Below, one piece after another: positions 22,501-33,140 of a DNA stretch of 64,000 bases; position 1 is the stretch's first letter, and every line of letters starts with the position of its first letter. A program made the translations under genes and the position numbers. Location of the stretch: positions 8,581,674-8,645,673 of the forward strand of contig OZ024811.1 in NCBI GenBank assembly GCA_964017045.1, given 5' to 3'. The notes below the pieces were generated by a model that was given only the letters and a program-made list of their open reading frames with translations, was not told the DNA's origin and ran no database searches. This DNA comes from Omphiscola glabra. Its lineage: Eukaryota > Mollusca > Gastropoda > Lymnaeidae.

Positions 22501-25500
22501 TGTATTGACACCTTTGGCAGAGTTTTATTAATAAGATCCACTGTTTTGCCTTAAAGGAAGTGTAAGAGTCTGATACTGTCATGAAGTTGAAACTGAAGCC
22601 ACTACAGACCTGTTTACTCTTACGATTTTGGCGTACAATGTACGATTTTGATGTGTATACATTATATATACTGAGTGTTTTTTTACTATTAAGATAATGT
22701 ATTGAACGATTTTGTGATGAAATTGTACGATTTTAAGATTTTGAGGGTAAACAGGTCTGCCACTACCTCCTCTCTCCTTATGTCCCAATACCAGATCTAG
22801 GATAATTTATTCTCAACTGTTCCATGCACCAATATTATATTTCGACATAGTTTACAGAATCTGAGGGGGGCCTTTAAAATCTATTTTGTAGTAGTTATAT
22901 GAGTAGTTTTACGTTATATGTAGTGTATCGTTATTTATATATTATTAAGATAATGTATTGTACGATTTTAGGAGTTTGAGGAGAAAATTCTAGATCGGCC
23001 CTGAATGGATTGGATATTATTAATTTTATATCCACTGATATTTCAATACGGACTATTGAGAGTATTGCTACCAAGCTAGGGCTATATCCAGAACATATAG
23101 CCCTATGTTGGTTTTTTCTAATATGAGCAATATCAATATAATTTGAAACCATTCATGCTACTGCGATAAAACTGTAGTAAGTTGATGTCCACCAGCCCGC
23201 CGATTTTCCTGAATAATTACAACCCTTTTAAAGTATTCCGTTTTGGGACTTTGTTTTATAAAAAATAATTTCCGAATGCGCTCCTATACCATTTATCCGA
23301 ATGTGATAAAACTTTAGTGAGATTTTGCGTGCATGCCCGCAAAGGTTTTTGAATTATTATTATCATTTTAAAATATTCCGTTTTGAGCCAGGAGCCCTAT
23401 CTTTGTTTTTTCTTATATGAACTATATAAATATAACTTCAAACAGAGCTAATGCATGGGTGGATCGAAATTTAATCAAATACAAACAGCGACATTAAATG
23501 TTGTTTTTGACATAACTAATAGGTTTCTGAAGTCATACAACCATTCTACAATATTCTGTTTGTGTCCGAGGGCCCTAAATTCACATTGGTGGAAGGATAT
23601 TTTACATTATTCTGTTTGCAACGCATGCCGGGTTCTCGCTTGTTGCTTATAAAATGAACAATAAAATGGGGCCAACGGCCCAAAATGAGTGGATATTATG
23701 AGTGAAGTACCCTTCGATATTTAATTATGAATAATAAAGTGTGTGTGTACTAAATTGATCAAGATCCATCTATTCATGTAGGAGTATTTTTTAGTAATTT
23801 TATTTATATAGCTCACATTAGAAAAAAACGAATGGAATGTTATAAAAAGTTCATGACCTCTTAAGAGTTCCTTCCAAATAATGATGGATATATGTGCCAA
23901 GATCCATCAATCAACGTAAAAGCCTTTGTGGAGCAAACAGACAATAATCACACAGACAAATTCTAAAATTTTCACTTTTACATATATACTAGCGGATATA
24001 CCCGGCATTGTGCCGGGATAGCATTCAGAACGAAGGAACTTTTACAGCCGTATACTTATTCCGATCCCGGTGGACTCCCTATCCTGTCGGTATCCCGCTC
24101 CTGTTAGTATATGGTTTCCTGGTGGGATTTCGATCCCTCTGGATCCCAATTCCAGTATGATCCCAATCCCGTTGGAATATCGATATTAGTGGGATAATAA
24201 TACTGGTGGGATCCTGATCTCGGTTGGACCACAATAGCTGTCGGATCCCGATACTGGTGAGGTACCAATCTCGGTAGGTTGCCGATAGGATTTTGATCCG
24301 AGTGGGATCCCGAACCCGCTAGTATCCCATTTCCCAGTGGGATCATCTTCTCTGTTTGGATCCCGATTTGATCAAGTTACCTGATTGAATCGCGTTAACG
24401 TTGAGTTCAATTTACTGCTGGATCTTGTTAACGTTACTATAAGCTTTTATATCCCTTTATATATATCCCTGTAGAACTATATAGAAATTTCTGGAACATT
24501 CTAGAAACTATTTAATAACCTCCCCAAAACGTGCAAACAATAACTTTCGGAGTAATTATTTTTTAAACTCGAAAAATGATACAACTAAATGCACTGTTAT
24601 AGCTATAATACATTTAAGCTAAAAGAGGGGGCCCATTTTTTGACTGAGATGGGGAACCCCATAAAAATCATTCAGATAAATTATGGAGTTAAAATTTAAA
24701 ATTTGTCTGATTAAAATCGTTTTTAAAATGCCATAGATATAGCTTTTTAAAGTTATCGAACTTTCTGGAAAATATATTAGAATGGATATTATTAGTTTTA
24801 CCTCCACTGATATTTTAATACGGACTAAGAAGGGTAGTTAACAAAGCTAGGCCTAGATCCATCAAATCACTTAGAAACTATAGTGTTGTCTGAAGCCTAT
24901 CGATATTTATATAGCTTAAATAAGGAAAAATGAAATGGGGCCCCCCGGCCCACAGGGATGGATATTATGAGTTCAGTACCCTACGGTATTTGAATATGGA
25001 TAATAAAGTGTATGTGTACTAAGCCAAATTTGGTCAAGATCCATCTACTAATGCAGGAGTATTTGTTGTTGATTTTATTTATATAGCTCATAAAGGCAAA
25101 AACTACATTTTGGGCCCCCAGCCCCAAACGGAATGTTATAAAAAGTTCATAACCCTTTAAGAGATCCTTCCGGATAATAATGGATATTTGTGCCAAATAT
25201 GGTAAAGATCCAACCATCCATGTAGGAGTATTAAGCCTATTGACTTATAGAACTTTCTGGAACATTCTAGATGAAATGTATTATCCTCCTCGAACTGTGT
25301 AAAAACTTTCTTTTCTAGGTAATTATTATTCGAATACGAAAAATTATACAACTAAAAGCATTTCTATAACTATAGTACATTTAAGTTAAAAGAGGGGCCC
25401 CGGGGGCCCATTCAATAATTGTACCGAATTAGTTTTGCCTGAGATGGGGCCCTATAAAAATCATTCATGTAAGTTATGAATTAAAATTTTCATCTTGTCC

Positions 25501-28500
25501 CGAATAATGCCATAGATATAGCGTTTTAAAGTTATCGAACTTTCTGGAAAATTCTAGATTGGATATAATTAGTTTTAAATCCACCAATATTTCAGTATGG
25601 ACATTGAAGTGTATTGCAACCAAGCTAGGCATAGATCCATGAATTCATATAGAGCCTATAGTGTTGTCTAAGCCTTTTTTGAATTTTATATAGCTTATAA
25701 AAGGAAAAATACAATGTGCCCCCTGGCCCCAGAGGAATGGATATTATGAGTTCAGTATTTGAATATGGATAATAAAGTGTATGTGTTCTAATTTTGGTCA
25801 AGATCCATCAATTCATGTAGTAATATTTGTCTGTCTGTTTATTTATATAGCCCATATAAGAAAAAAAACAAATTCGGGGCCCCCGGCCCCAAACGGAATG
25901 TTTTTAAAAGTTCATAATCCTTTAAGAGTTCCTTCCGGATAATGATGGACATATGTGCCAAGTTTGGTCAAGATCCATCAATCCATGTAAAAGCCTTTGT
26001 GGACAAACCCACAAACTAACAAATTTTCACATATATATAATATATATATATATGATATGATATATGATATATATTATGTCTAGAAGTCAGATATTTTTTT
26101 CTAAACTTGTGGTATACACATGTTTACAATTTTGAATATTTAGGTCTCACATATTCTAGTTATGGTATCTTTTATCGATTTACTATTATGAACTAATGGT
26201 CTAGTTTGAATAATAAAATTTGATATTAAAAAAAAAAAAGGAATTTTAAATTAATTCACAAATTTCTTCAGAATAAATATGGCGTTTATTAAATTTCTGT
26301 AAACTATTGTTAATTCATTAGGGGAACTTGGGGGAAAATATCAGAGGATGGTATTTTCTTCATCCCAGGTGCCCTTTCAAATTGGTGACGTAGTGGGAGG
26401 ATTTTTCATAATTTGGCCAAAACAGCGTGAACATAAATTATACTTGTGTTAACAAGATGTATCATGGAACATAGAAATATTTAAAAAAGTAAAAATCTGA
26501 CTGAAGATTGTAATATACACAATTCTTTTGCTGCCCTCTGGGATACTACTTCTCAGCTAAGTGCTATTTTTATTTTCATTCTGTTTTTTCTGTTGTTTGT
26601 TCGCTGAAGAAGGCTTCCTGTCGACATGTTCCTTATTTTGTTGAGTTTTGTTTTCCAGGTTTGACCATACTCATTTCCTATTTCACTAACCTGAATGCAG
26701 TCTCTCCCCTTATTTCCATGTAATATACAGTATACAACAACCATGTCTGCAAAAGTGCTCTTTAGCTACCGGTAACACAAAACAGACTAGACCAGGCCCT
26801 CACAACATACGGAACGCATGCAGCCCACCAGCACCCACTTTGATGCCCGCGAAGTAATAAATTATTCTTATTTATTATAATTTCCTTAATGGCTTTCCCC
26901 CCGTCTTCTTTTATTTGGACACGCACCAGTTTTTCATAACGTATTATGGCTTGCTTACATTTTGCAGCCCTGGACTAGACAATATGTCATAATGAGCATA
27001 AAAATATGTCATCAAGTCAAGCGCAAAGAGCATTCACTAAATAATTAATCACTCAAAAAGTATTAGGGAACTCTTATTCTCAAAATATGTAGCCAGTTTA
27101 CAAGCCACATTGCAATTTTTGCATTCCATTTTGTTCTTCAAAGGGTAGCTTCTTGCAAGAAGTTCCATAGTTGTAAGGACGTTATTTGTTGCCTCACAGA
27201 GTACGCATATAAACCAAATCTCAGTCCGTGTTACTGCATCATTTAAAATTTCCGAAATTTAAATTCTTGTTAATTTTAGTCGTCCTGCCATTTTTAGCAA
27301 AGTGATCCCACAAAGTAATACCGCAAAATGAGGCAGTCTTATTATATATAATCACTAGCTCTCACCTTCATTTTAGTCAGTGCAAATCAGTCAACTTGAG
27401 CGCATTGGCATATGCAAAAAGAAGACGGGTGCTCAAATTAGAGTTGACCACTCATGGACAATGTGTTTTCTTACCATTTTGAGATGACCATCAATAAATG
27501 ACCTCACGCTATCATGGCCGATTCCCCCAACCCCCTTTCTGCATCGTTACAATGTTTAAAACAAATTGGACACATGATCACACATTGGCACAAATTAGTG
27601 GACAATGATGATGAGCGTGTCCTCTGCCTTGGTCGGTAATCCACTTCTAATCTCAATGCTTCAGGGATTATCAGTATATTCCAATCACTTTGAGAGAAAA
27701 AAAAGGTGGTGGAAGCGTGCGTAATACTGATCACTAGTGTCATAAAAACACAAGGTTTGAAATCCATTAGAAGAGAGAAGAAGCACTGGAGGTTTTTCAT
27801 AATCATTATAAACATTTTTTTAATAAACTTATCTTGTTCCTGGTACAATTATTTATGTGAGAGTGTGTAGTGAGGTGGGAAGGTCTGATGTTACACCATA
27901 AGTTTCATCGTATGAAATAGTTTTAATTCCACCACTTAGCCAAGCTAACCCCACCCCCAGCTCCACCACCCACGTTATGGCACAGACACTAATGAAATGT
28001 GCCAACACCAGAAAGTTCCAAATTAATTAAGGCCTAAGCTATATACATAAATGAAGATGAAGGCTTCGATCACATGCACTACTTGGTGTATTGATAGATC
28101 TCATTCCTTAGCCAAAACCATTCATAATCCCACCGTCGAAAAGGGTCCCTCCAGGAATGTGATCTCACTGAGGAACAGGATCCTAACGGAATTGGACCAC
28201 AGGATCCAACTTAGAAAACTGATCCAATCTGGTAATATAACAACAGAGAATAGAACCTAATATGAATGGGATCTCACAGAGGAACTGGGTCGAACCGGGA
28301 ATGGGATAACATCGGGGAACCAGATTCCATTAAAGAACAGGATCCCATCAGGGCATGGGATTCCTCCAGAGAACAGGACCCCACTGGGGAACAAGATCGC
28401 ACTGGGAATAGAGATCCCACCAAGAACAGGATCCCAACAAGTATGGGATATCATCGGGGAAACCGGATCCCATCACTGGGCCTAACATTGGATATGTTGT

Positions 28501-29490
28501 AATTAATGCCACTAACTATAAAGTCCCTACAATGTTAATATTTCTTCTTCTTCTATAATTTGAGGGCCAACGATCAATATGTATGCTGAGGATTCAAAAA
28601 AAATTATGATTTATGCTAATGTCAAAATTTGTTTGCTAGTTCCGCATAAACTCTTGGTAAGATTTTTGGAAATAGACATGTCAATGTTCTCAAAAAGGGA
28701 AATATGGTTGACTTCTAAACCCAATAATAACCCTGTATTAACGCGATCCGATTTTTTAACCCAAATTGTTGCGCTATAGCGATGTTCCACTGTACTTTGT
28801 GTATGGATGGCCTGAGGACAGTGAGGACAGATCCAATGTACTTTGTGGATGGATGGCCTGAGCACAGATCCCTTGTACTTTGTGTATGGATGGCCTGAGC
28901 ACAGATCCACTGTACTTTGTGTATGGTCCATGGTCGGAGTATGGATGGCCTGAGCCTGAGCACAGATCCACTGTATATTTCACTACTTTACTGACTACAA
29001 CTACTGTCTGGAGTATCTGAGTATCTACTTTAACTACTTTTACTTATTAGTCTTTCAGTTCAACTTCTCAAACAACTCATTTCATTATTATTCCGACCTG
29101 GGAATTTTACAATTGCTAAATTACCTGACTTAGGGCGTAAGTATGTTGTTCACATTTAACAAGGATCCTAAATTCAAAGGGAGATAACCTAAAATAAACG
29201 TACTATATTATGGCTGACTCATGTCAAGTACTAGACTAGCCCACAAAATACACGACAACACAGCAGAGTACTATTTAAATAAGGCAGAATGTCGTCGCAA
29301 TATCCTGTAAAAATGAAATAAGGACAAAATTGAGATATAATATATGAAATAATATGTATTACTTACCTATAGTTGAAATAAAGGTTGAATTAAAAGCATC
29401 TTCTGAAAACCTAAACAAAATACAGGTTTTACCCACTGCCGAGTCCCCTATCAAAAGTAACTTAAACAAGTAATCGTAAGTCTTCGCCAT
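16465..29490 (-). CDS. RAB8: Rab8-type small GTPase, complete gene, seven coding exons
   Basis: Coding exons on the minus strand are 29490-29367, 20466-20406, 20073-20013, 18190-18113, 17819-17730, 17430-17314 and 16560-16465. All junctions are GT-AG and phases agree; the joined frame is 627 nt, 208 residues plus stop, the usual Rab8 length. Seen in order: [11 protein letters not shown]-loop GDSAVGKT (residues 15-22), effector region [23 protein letters not shown] (switch II), NKCD, ETSAK, and the C-terminus [11 protein letters not shown]. Rab8 is known to direct Golgi-to-surface and ciliary vesicle traffic; the cysteine four from the end fits geranylgeranylation. Rab10 is closer in the N-terminus than elsewhere, but ARDIKSKMD and [10 protein letters not shown] favour Rab8. 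The first intron is 8.9 kb and full of transposons. An in-frame ATG 57 bases upstream exists but the conserved start is used here. Confidence 0.95.
16893..16919. repeat. perfect 11-bp inverted repeat in Rab8 intron 6
   Basis: ACTCAATAAAA and TTTTATTGAGT are separated by ACATA. It also places an AATAAA on both strands. Confidence 0.8.
17314..17430 (-). CDS. RAB8: Rab8 exon 6 (ETSAK motif)
   Basis: Thirty-nine codons including [18 protein letters not shown] and [11 protein letters not shown], ending at a GTATGT donor. Confidence 0.95.
17440..17545. repeat. short degenerate minisatellite in Rab8 intron 5
   Basis: About three copies of a unit of about 40 bp with GAGATGAACATGCACAGGTG, starting within about 15 bases of the exon 6 acceptor. 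Confidence 0.6.
17730..17819 (-). CDS. RAB8: Rab8 exon 5 (HASKDVEKM...NKCD)
   Basis: Thirty codons with the guanine-specificity motif NKCD, between acceptor GTTTCAG and donor GTAGCT. Confidence 0.95.
17830..17960. repeat. minisatellite, ~34-bp unit, in Rab8 intron 4 next to the exon 5 acceptor
   Basis: Four imperfect copies containing AAGGTCACATTTGGCTTATG. It lies about 10 bases from the acceptor of exon 5. Confidence 0.7.
18020..18127 (-). repeat. exon 4 end tandemly triplicated (45-bp unit)
   Basis: TCTTCAATGTTA occurs at 18114 (the exon end itself), 18069 and 18024, exactly 45 bp apart. On the minus strand each copy restarts with AACATTGAAGA. Confidence 0.85.
18113..18190 (-). CDS. RAB8: Rab8 exon 4 ([14 protein letters not shown]...RNIEE)
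   Basis: Exactly 26 codons between the acceptor CTATTTAG and a GTGAGT donor. The reading frame stays open for a further 48 codons into the intron because the exon end is duplicated there in 45-bp steps. Confidence 0.95.
19431..19590. repeat. direct duplication in Rab8 intron 3, unit about 80 bp
   Basis: Two copies contain GTGGCATGCT, then AGACATT, GGCACAATAGTTG and AAGTTATTGG in the same order. Confidence 0.75.
19790..20045 (-). repeat. exon 3 end plus donor site, tandemly triplicated (80-87-bp unit)
   Basis: On the minus strand the real exon end (GCATATTACAGAGG...ATG/GTAGGT, donor at 20012) is followed by two copies with donor positions at 19932 and 19845. The last copy preserves ATGGTAGGTACTATTTCA exactly. 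Confidence 0.85.
20013..20073 (-). CDS. RAB8: Rab8 exon 3 ([20 protein letters not shown])
   Basis: Switch II with the DTAGQ motif. The donor is GTAGGT at 20012. The 3' end of this exon with its donor is repeated twice in the following intron (see 19790-20045). Confidence 0.95.
20406..20466 (-). CDS. RAB8: Rab8 exon 2 ([14 protein letters not shown])
   Basis: The acceptor TTCACTGCAG precedes it and a GTAAG donor follows. It gives the effector-loop continuation and LQI, ending two bases into the Trp codon. Confidence 0.95.
20467..22597. other. Rab8 intron 1, proximal part
   Basis: No coding sequence beyond exon 2 is supported. A run of about 25 T lies at 21886-21909. Confidence 0.5.
22606..22758. 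mobile_element. 153-bp MITE with AGACCTGTTTAC ends and perfect 8-bp duplication
   Basis: The inverted ends are AGACCTGTTTAC and GTAAACAGGTCT; GCCACTAC flanks both sides (22598-22605, 22759-22766). Subterminal copies of TACGATTTT match those of the 1.67-kb element at 13977-15643. It sits in Rab8 intron 1. Confidence 0.9.
22960..23642 (+). mobile_element. hybrid Helitron fragment, plus-strand 3' end
   Basis: The right end reads GCATGCCGGGTTCTCGCTTG followed by T, a degraded relative of the CTAG end at 2483 in the opposite orientation. Units of the ~173-bp family occur inverted at about 23105, 23245, 23400 and 23575. The left 130 bp (22970-23095) are in the other orientation and match 24770-24850, so two copies have been fused. 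Confidence 0.6.
23643..23988 (-). mobile_element. Helitron fragment, 5' end
   Basis: Matches the right-hand part of the element at 23989-26055 (CAAGATCCATC, AAAGCCTTTGTGGA, TTTTCAC before an AT run). It abuts that element head to tail. Confidence 0.6.
23989..26055 (-). mobile_element. non-autonomous Helitron-like element, ~2.07 kb, in Rab8 intron 1
   Basis: On the minus strand the 3' end is a perfect 7-bp hairpin CCCGGCACAATGCCGGG (complement of 24001-24017), an 8-base spacer and CTAG, followed by a host T. This is the textbook Helitron 3' structure. The 5' TC lies in a TA-rich run near 26055, so that boundary is uncertain by some 20 bases. Inside are a GATCCC minisatellite (24054-24370) and two pairs of ~170-bp modules of the family seen at 5745-8890. 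No Rep/helicase is encoded. Confidence 0.75.
24054..24370. repeat. GATCCC minisatellite, ~20-24-bp unit
   Basis: Degenerate units built around GTGGGATCCCGATCCCG. The same repeat occurs at 49427-49806 and, in the complementary orientation, at 28145-28480. Confidence 0.85.
26056..28140. other. Rab8 intron 1, middle part
   Basis: No gene is supported. 26083-26152 matches 59280-59352 inverted, and 27776-27857 matches 58992-59076 directly; both are dispersed repeats of unknown class. Confidence 0.55.
28145..28480. repeat. GATCCC minisatellite, second locus (complementary orientation)
   Basis: Units of about 20 bp containing GGGGAACAGGATCCCACTGG. No Helitron ends were found next to it. Confidence 0.8.
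28788..28976. repeat. minisatellite, 37-bp unit, about four copies, Rab8 intron 1
   Basis: Units contain TGTACTTTGTGTATGGATGG and CCTGAGCACAGATCC. Two copies carry small internal duplications. The minus-strand open frames here are made of this repeat. Confidence 0.85.
29367..29490 (-). CDS. RAB8: Rab8 exon 1 (start, P-loop)
   Basis: Encodes residues 1-41 and the first base of Gly42, ending at a GTAAGT donor (29366-29361). The P-loop reads GDSAVGKT, with Ala where vertebrate Rab8 has Gly; this position is variable among Rabs. Confidence 0.95.
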
Positions 29491-29847
29491 TTTGGCAGCG
29501 GAAACACCCTCATTTGCATATATTGAGGTCACTTCCGGGTTATTCAACAGGTTGTTTGTTATTAACTTTTAAGGGTAGAGACAAATTATTGTAATTTGCA
29601 TTTTGGTTTGGCAATATACATTTTAAAAAATTCTGAATAATTTTTAAAATAAATGTTTTACTAAACTGAAATATAACATAGATTTATTATTTTGCTACAA
29701 TGCGTCTATTCAACGGCGAAACTAGGTTAGTAGTTCCTTTCAGAAATTGTCCTCGCCGGGGAGGAAAAAAAGGGGGGGGGGGAATTTCAGAGCTTCGGGG
29801 GAGGGGATGGCCAGTGGTCTGTGGGCAGTGTCAAGAGGCATAGCTAA
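29491..29847. other. upstream region of Rab8
   Basis: This must hold the Rab8 5' untranslated region and possibly its promoter; no TATA box or other site was recognised. A G run lies at about 29771-29781. Confidence 0.35.
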
Positions 29848-29848
29848 G

Positions 29849-30185
29849 GGGTGGCCGATATAACATACGTCCCGGGGCGCAGACCAGCGGGGCACCAAAA
29901 TGAGCTTTGATGGTATTAAATAGTTGAAAATAATTCGTTTCAGAGTTTAGGGGGGGGGGGCGCGGCGGCGGCGTAAAATGAATCATGTCCCCTGTAGCCA
30001 CACACTCTAGTTAAGCCCCTGCCAGTGGCGTAGAAAGGGGGAAGATGAGGTTGTTCACTCAGGTGTCACTTTTTCTTCATATGGATGTACGGCATTTTTT
30101 AACAAATGCTGAGTTGTATCGTGAAAGGAAGAGCGGCAAAACCATTAGGCCGCCCATGGTGACACTAATACTAGCTACGCCACTG
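29849..30185. mobile_element. composite hAT-like MITE (two CAGTGGCGTAGC-type halves)
   Basis: The left half runs from AGAGGCATAGCTAAGGGG to about 30010; the right half runs from CAGTGGCGTAG at 30023 to GCTACGCCACTG at 30185. The same two halves stand in the same order at about 41720-41960, so the pair is probably one element. Confidence 0.65.
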
Positions 30186-30327
30186 TCTATCATCCTCAAA
30201 ATTAGCAATCATTTTCATCGGGATATAGGGTAGAAATTGAGGGCGCAGAAGAATCTTGCGTTTATTTAAATAAAATCAAGACAACCAAGAGCATATCTCT
30301 CTGGCAACAAATGCACTGGAATAAGAG

Positions 30328-30571
30328 GAGGACTTCACTTACATAGGCAGCACCATTGACATAAATGTTGGATCCGAAGTTGATGTCAGGGCGAGAATTG
30401 GAAAGGCTAGGTCAGCATTTGTGCTGTTATAGAAAAGTCAGAAATATCAACACAAATGTCAAAACAGTCCCACTCTATGGAGCCACAATTTGTAGAGCAG
30501 CAGCGAGCATTACGCAGAAAGTACAGACCTTCATAAACACTTGCCTTAGGGAAAAAAGTAGCAAAAAATAA
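30328..30571 (+). pseudogene. RTE-like LINE fragment (RT connection region)
   Basis: Codons from 30328 give EDFTYIGSTIDINVGSEVDV and then RARIGKARSAFVLL, followed by a stop; after a frame change NTNVKTVPLYGATICR and VQTFINTCLR follow. These are the conserved segments downstream of the catalytic core in RTE-like reverse transcriptases. It is an isolated fragment without visible ends. Confidence 0.75.
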
Positions 30572-30599
30572 ATGAATAAAAATACCGATATGTGCGAAC

Positions 30600-31970
30600 A
30601 ACGGGAATTAAGCCTTCTGAATATAAATCTGAAGCGGCCAGTACGCTAGGTTATATTAGGATCCGCGTTGAATAGCTAAAGAAGTGTTTTGTAAATTCTG
30701 CCCTTTTATTAAAAAGATAAATAATTCAAGCGTTGAAAGGGTATTTATTGACATGTTTTATTTCGTCTTCTTTATCAGTGTCATCGTTCCATATGTTCAA
30801 TCCTTTTAGCCCACGGGCCCCAGCCCGGACGTACTACAATCCCTTTCTATTGACAATGAATAGATGTCCCTATGTTTACTGTACACCTTAAAATCAGACT
30901 AAATATCAAAACAAGGAAAAATTGGAGCGCAAACACGTAATAATGTTCAAAGTGATAATCGCAGTGGGGAATTTACTGTAAGACCGAACGAAATCATGTC
31001 TTTTTGGGTAACAGATCCCAAAAACCGGCATAAAATAAAAGTATTTAATTTATAATTAAAACATTATAGAGATTTATTGAACTTAGACTAATAATAACCC
31101 GGACTTACAAAAGAAATTTGTCGAAAATTTGATTGTGTGAACTGAAAAAAAATTCGACCAAACTTCCGTACTACCAAACTTTGGATCAAATTTCCGTTCG
31201 ATCAAACTTCCGTCGATTAATTTTCCGTCGACGAAATTTCTTTCAAACAAATTTCCGGTCACCAATTACTACTCATTACGATATATTGGAACTCTAATAA
31301 GTGTATTAATAAAATTTCAATGAATCTCTATAATATTTTATTTATAATTTCAATGATTTTATACCCCCCCCCCCCTCGGGATTTGTTAATAAAAAGACAC
31401 GGTTTCATGTGGTCTTACAGTCTATTCACCCCTGAGGTGATGACTTTGAACATTATCACGTGTTTGCATTTGCCCTGGATATTATGCATGGTCGGGTTAC
31501 AGAGTTTGAGGCTTTGGGTACAATCAACATATAGGGACACACAGATGTCTTTTCATTGTACATAGATAGTGATTGTAGTAGTTTAGTACGATCTGTTGCC
31601 CAATGAACCCATTCCCATCGGCTAAAAGGACGGAACATGTAGTACGATGTCAGTAATGAAGAAGACGAAATAAAGAGTGGAACTATATACCCATTCAAAG
31701 CTTGCAATTATTATTTGTTCATAAAAATAACAGAATTGATAAATCAATTCTTTAGCTATTCAGCCCTTATCCTAATAATATGACTCAGCGCCACAACTCA
31801 CTCGATGCACCTGGGCAGACGTATATCAATTAAATTCTATTTTTGTGACAGTATGTGCTGGTATGTTGTATTAGCACCTTTAAAAAACCATTACAAGAAA
31901 AAAAGTTTTTAAAGTTCAACAGTTCAATATTTGTATAATAGTTTAAATGAATATTATAAAACAACCTTAA
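30600..31970. other. non-coding stretch
   Basis: No gene is supported. It contains a short tandem repeat (31137-31262) and a C run near 31363-31375. Confidence 0.45.
31137..31262. repeat. short tandem repeat, ~16-bp unit
   Basis: About seven degenerate units of the type CAAATTTCCGTCGA follow one another; the minus-strand open frame here is a repeat translation. Confidence 0.65.
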
Positions 31971-31972
31971 TA

Positions 31973-32332
31973 TTTAGTAGCCCGGGTCCTCCCGGGGCTA
32001 CGGTTGACAAGCCTGTAGTGGCTTGCCGATTGGAAGGCGTCGGCCACCGGACCCCCTCTACGTTACCCGGGAAACAAGACCACCATTGCGTGTACCGCGG
32101 GGGGCAGTCAAGGGTCATGCATAGTACCTGCCGGAATAAAAACAGCACTTATAGGGCTGCCAACTGTGACGTTTTACAGTTGGAAGTAAAGGCAGAGACA
32201 GGGTAGGGATCATGATTACACGTTGCTGCTAATGGATATGTGGCCAGAGGCTACGGTGGACGCCTCTAATCGATGATTCTAAATACGCAGCCATGAGAAA
32301 GCTGCTCATAGGCAACCGTTTCGTCCCAACTA
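31973..32332 (+). repeat. GC-rich dispersed repeat, module Y (copy 1)
   Basis: Matches 34117-34472 over its whole length (GTTGACAAGCCTGTAGTGGC, ATCATGATTACA, GGCAACCGTTTCGTCCCA) and 36335-36592 in inverted orientation. A LINE has inserted at its right end. Confidence 0.8.
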
Positions 32333-33140
32333 TTATTATTATTATTATTATTAGAGGTCTTATATAGCGCGGTACTCCAGCCTAGGACTGGGCTCACCGC
32401 GTTGTACATAAATATTAGCATAATCGTGACATTAACATAAAATTCATTTATGTAATAGAGAACAGATGAAGGGCTCAAGGGAAAAACCAGTGATGTCAGG
32501 TTTTGAGAGTTTTGAGAAAAATGACAATAAAGTTTAAAAATTCCTCATAAAAGAACTAAAATATTAAAATTTCTAAATATTTATTTATTGACTACGCAGC
32601 TTTTTCAAATGGACCTATGTGTCATATTATTCTATTGAATGAAATGTAGCCACACTGGAGATAACTTGCAAATTTCGAAAAATTGACATCACTGGTTTTT
32701 CCCTTGAACCCTTCAGATGTAAAACAACAAAACAAAAACAAACATATATTCACCCCACCCACCCCAGAACTTTTACATGTCAAGCCATGGACTGCAGCCA
32801 ACAGCATCGTTTATCGGTCAGTGGGGGGGGGGGGTCATGCGGGGTAATAGAGTTTAAAGATATGTGTTTTGAGTGCAGTTGTGAAGGCCTGGGTGGTTGG
32901 TATATTGCGGATGTGTAGTGGGAGAGAATTCCATTGTTTGGGGAGCAGAAAGAGAAATATCGTTCACCATATGTTTCAGTGCGTGTCTTGGGAGCGGACA
33001 GAATACGCATGTCTGCGGAGGAGTGAAACTGTCGAAGGGGCGAATAGACAGAAAGAAGTTCAGTTAGATAGGAAGGGCAGGAATCCGAGAAAAAGTTGTG
33101 ACAGAGAACAGACAGCTTGTAATAAAAGCGTGCCTGTATA

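Noticed and set aside
27504..27848. 114-residue minus-strand open frame in Rab8 intron 1
   Set aside because: Its N-terminal part is the dispersed repeat also found at 58992-59076, and no domain is seen.
28611..28983. Overlapping minus-strand open frames with repeated [12 protein letters not shown] peptides
   Set aside because: They are translations of the 37-bp minisatellite.
29359..29547. Rab8 start at the upstream ATG (29547), adding 19 residues
   Set aside because: The conserved Rab8 N-terminus is MAKTYDYL at 29490; the extension resembles untranslated sequence.
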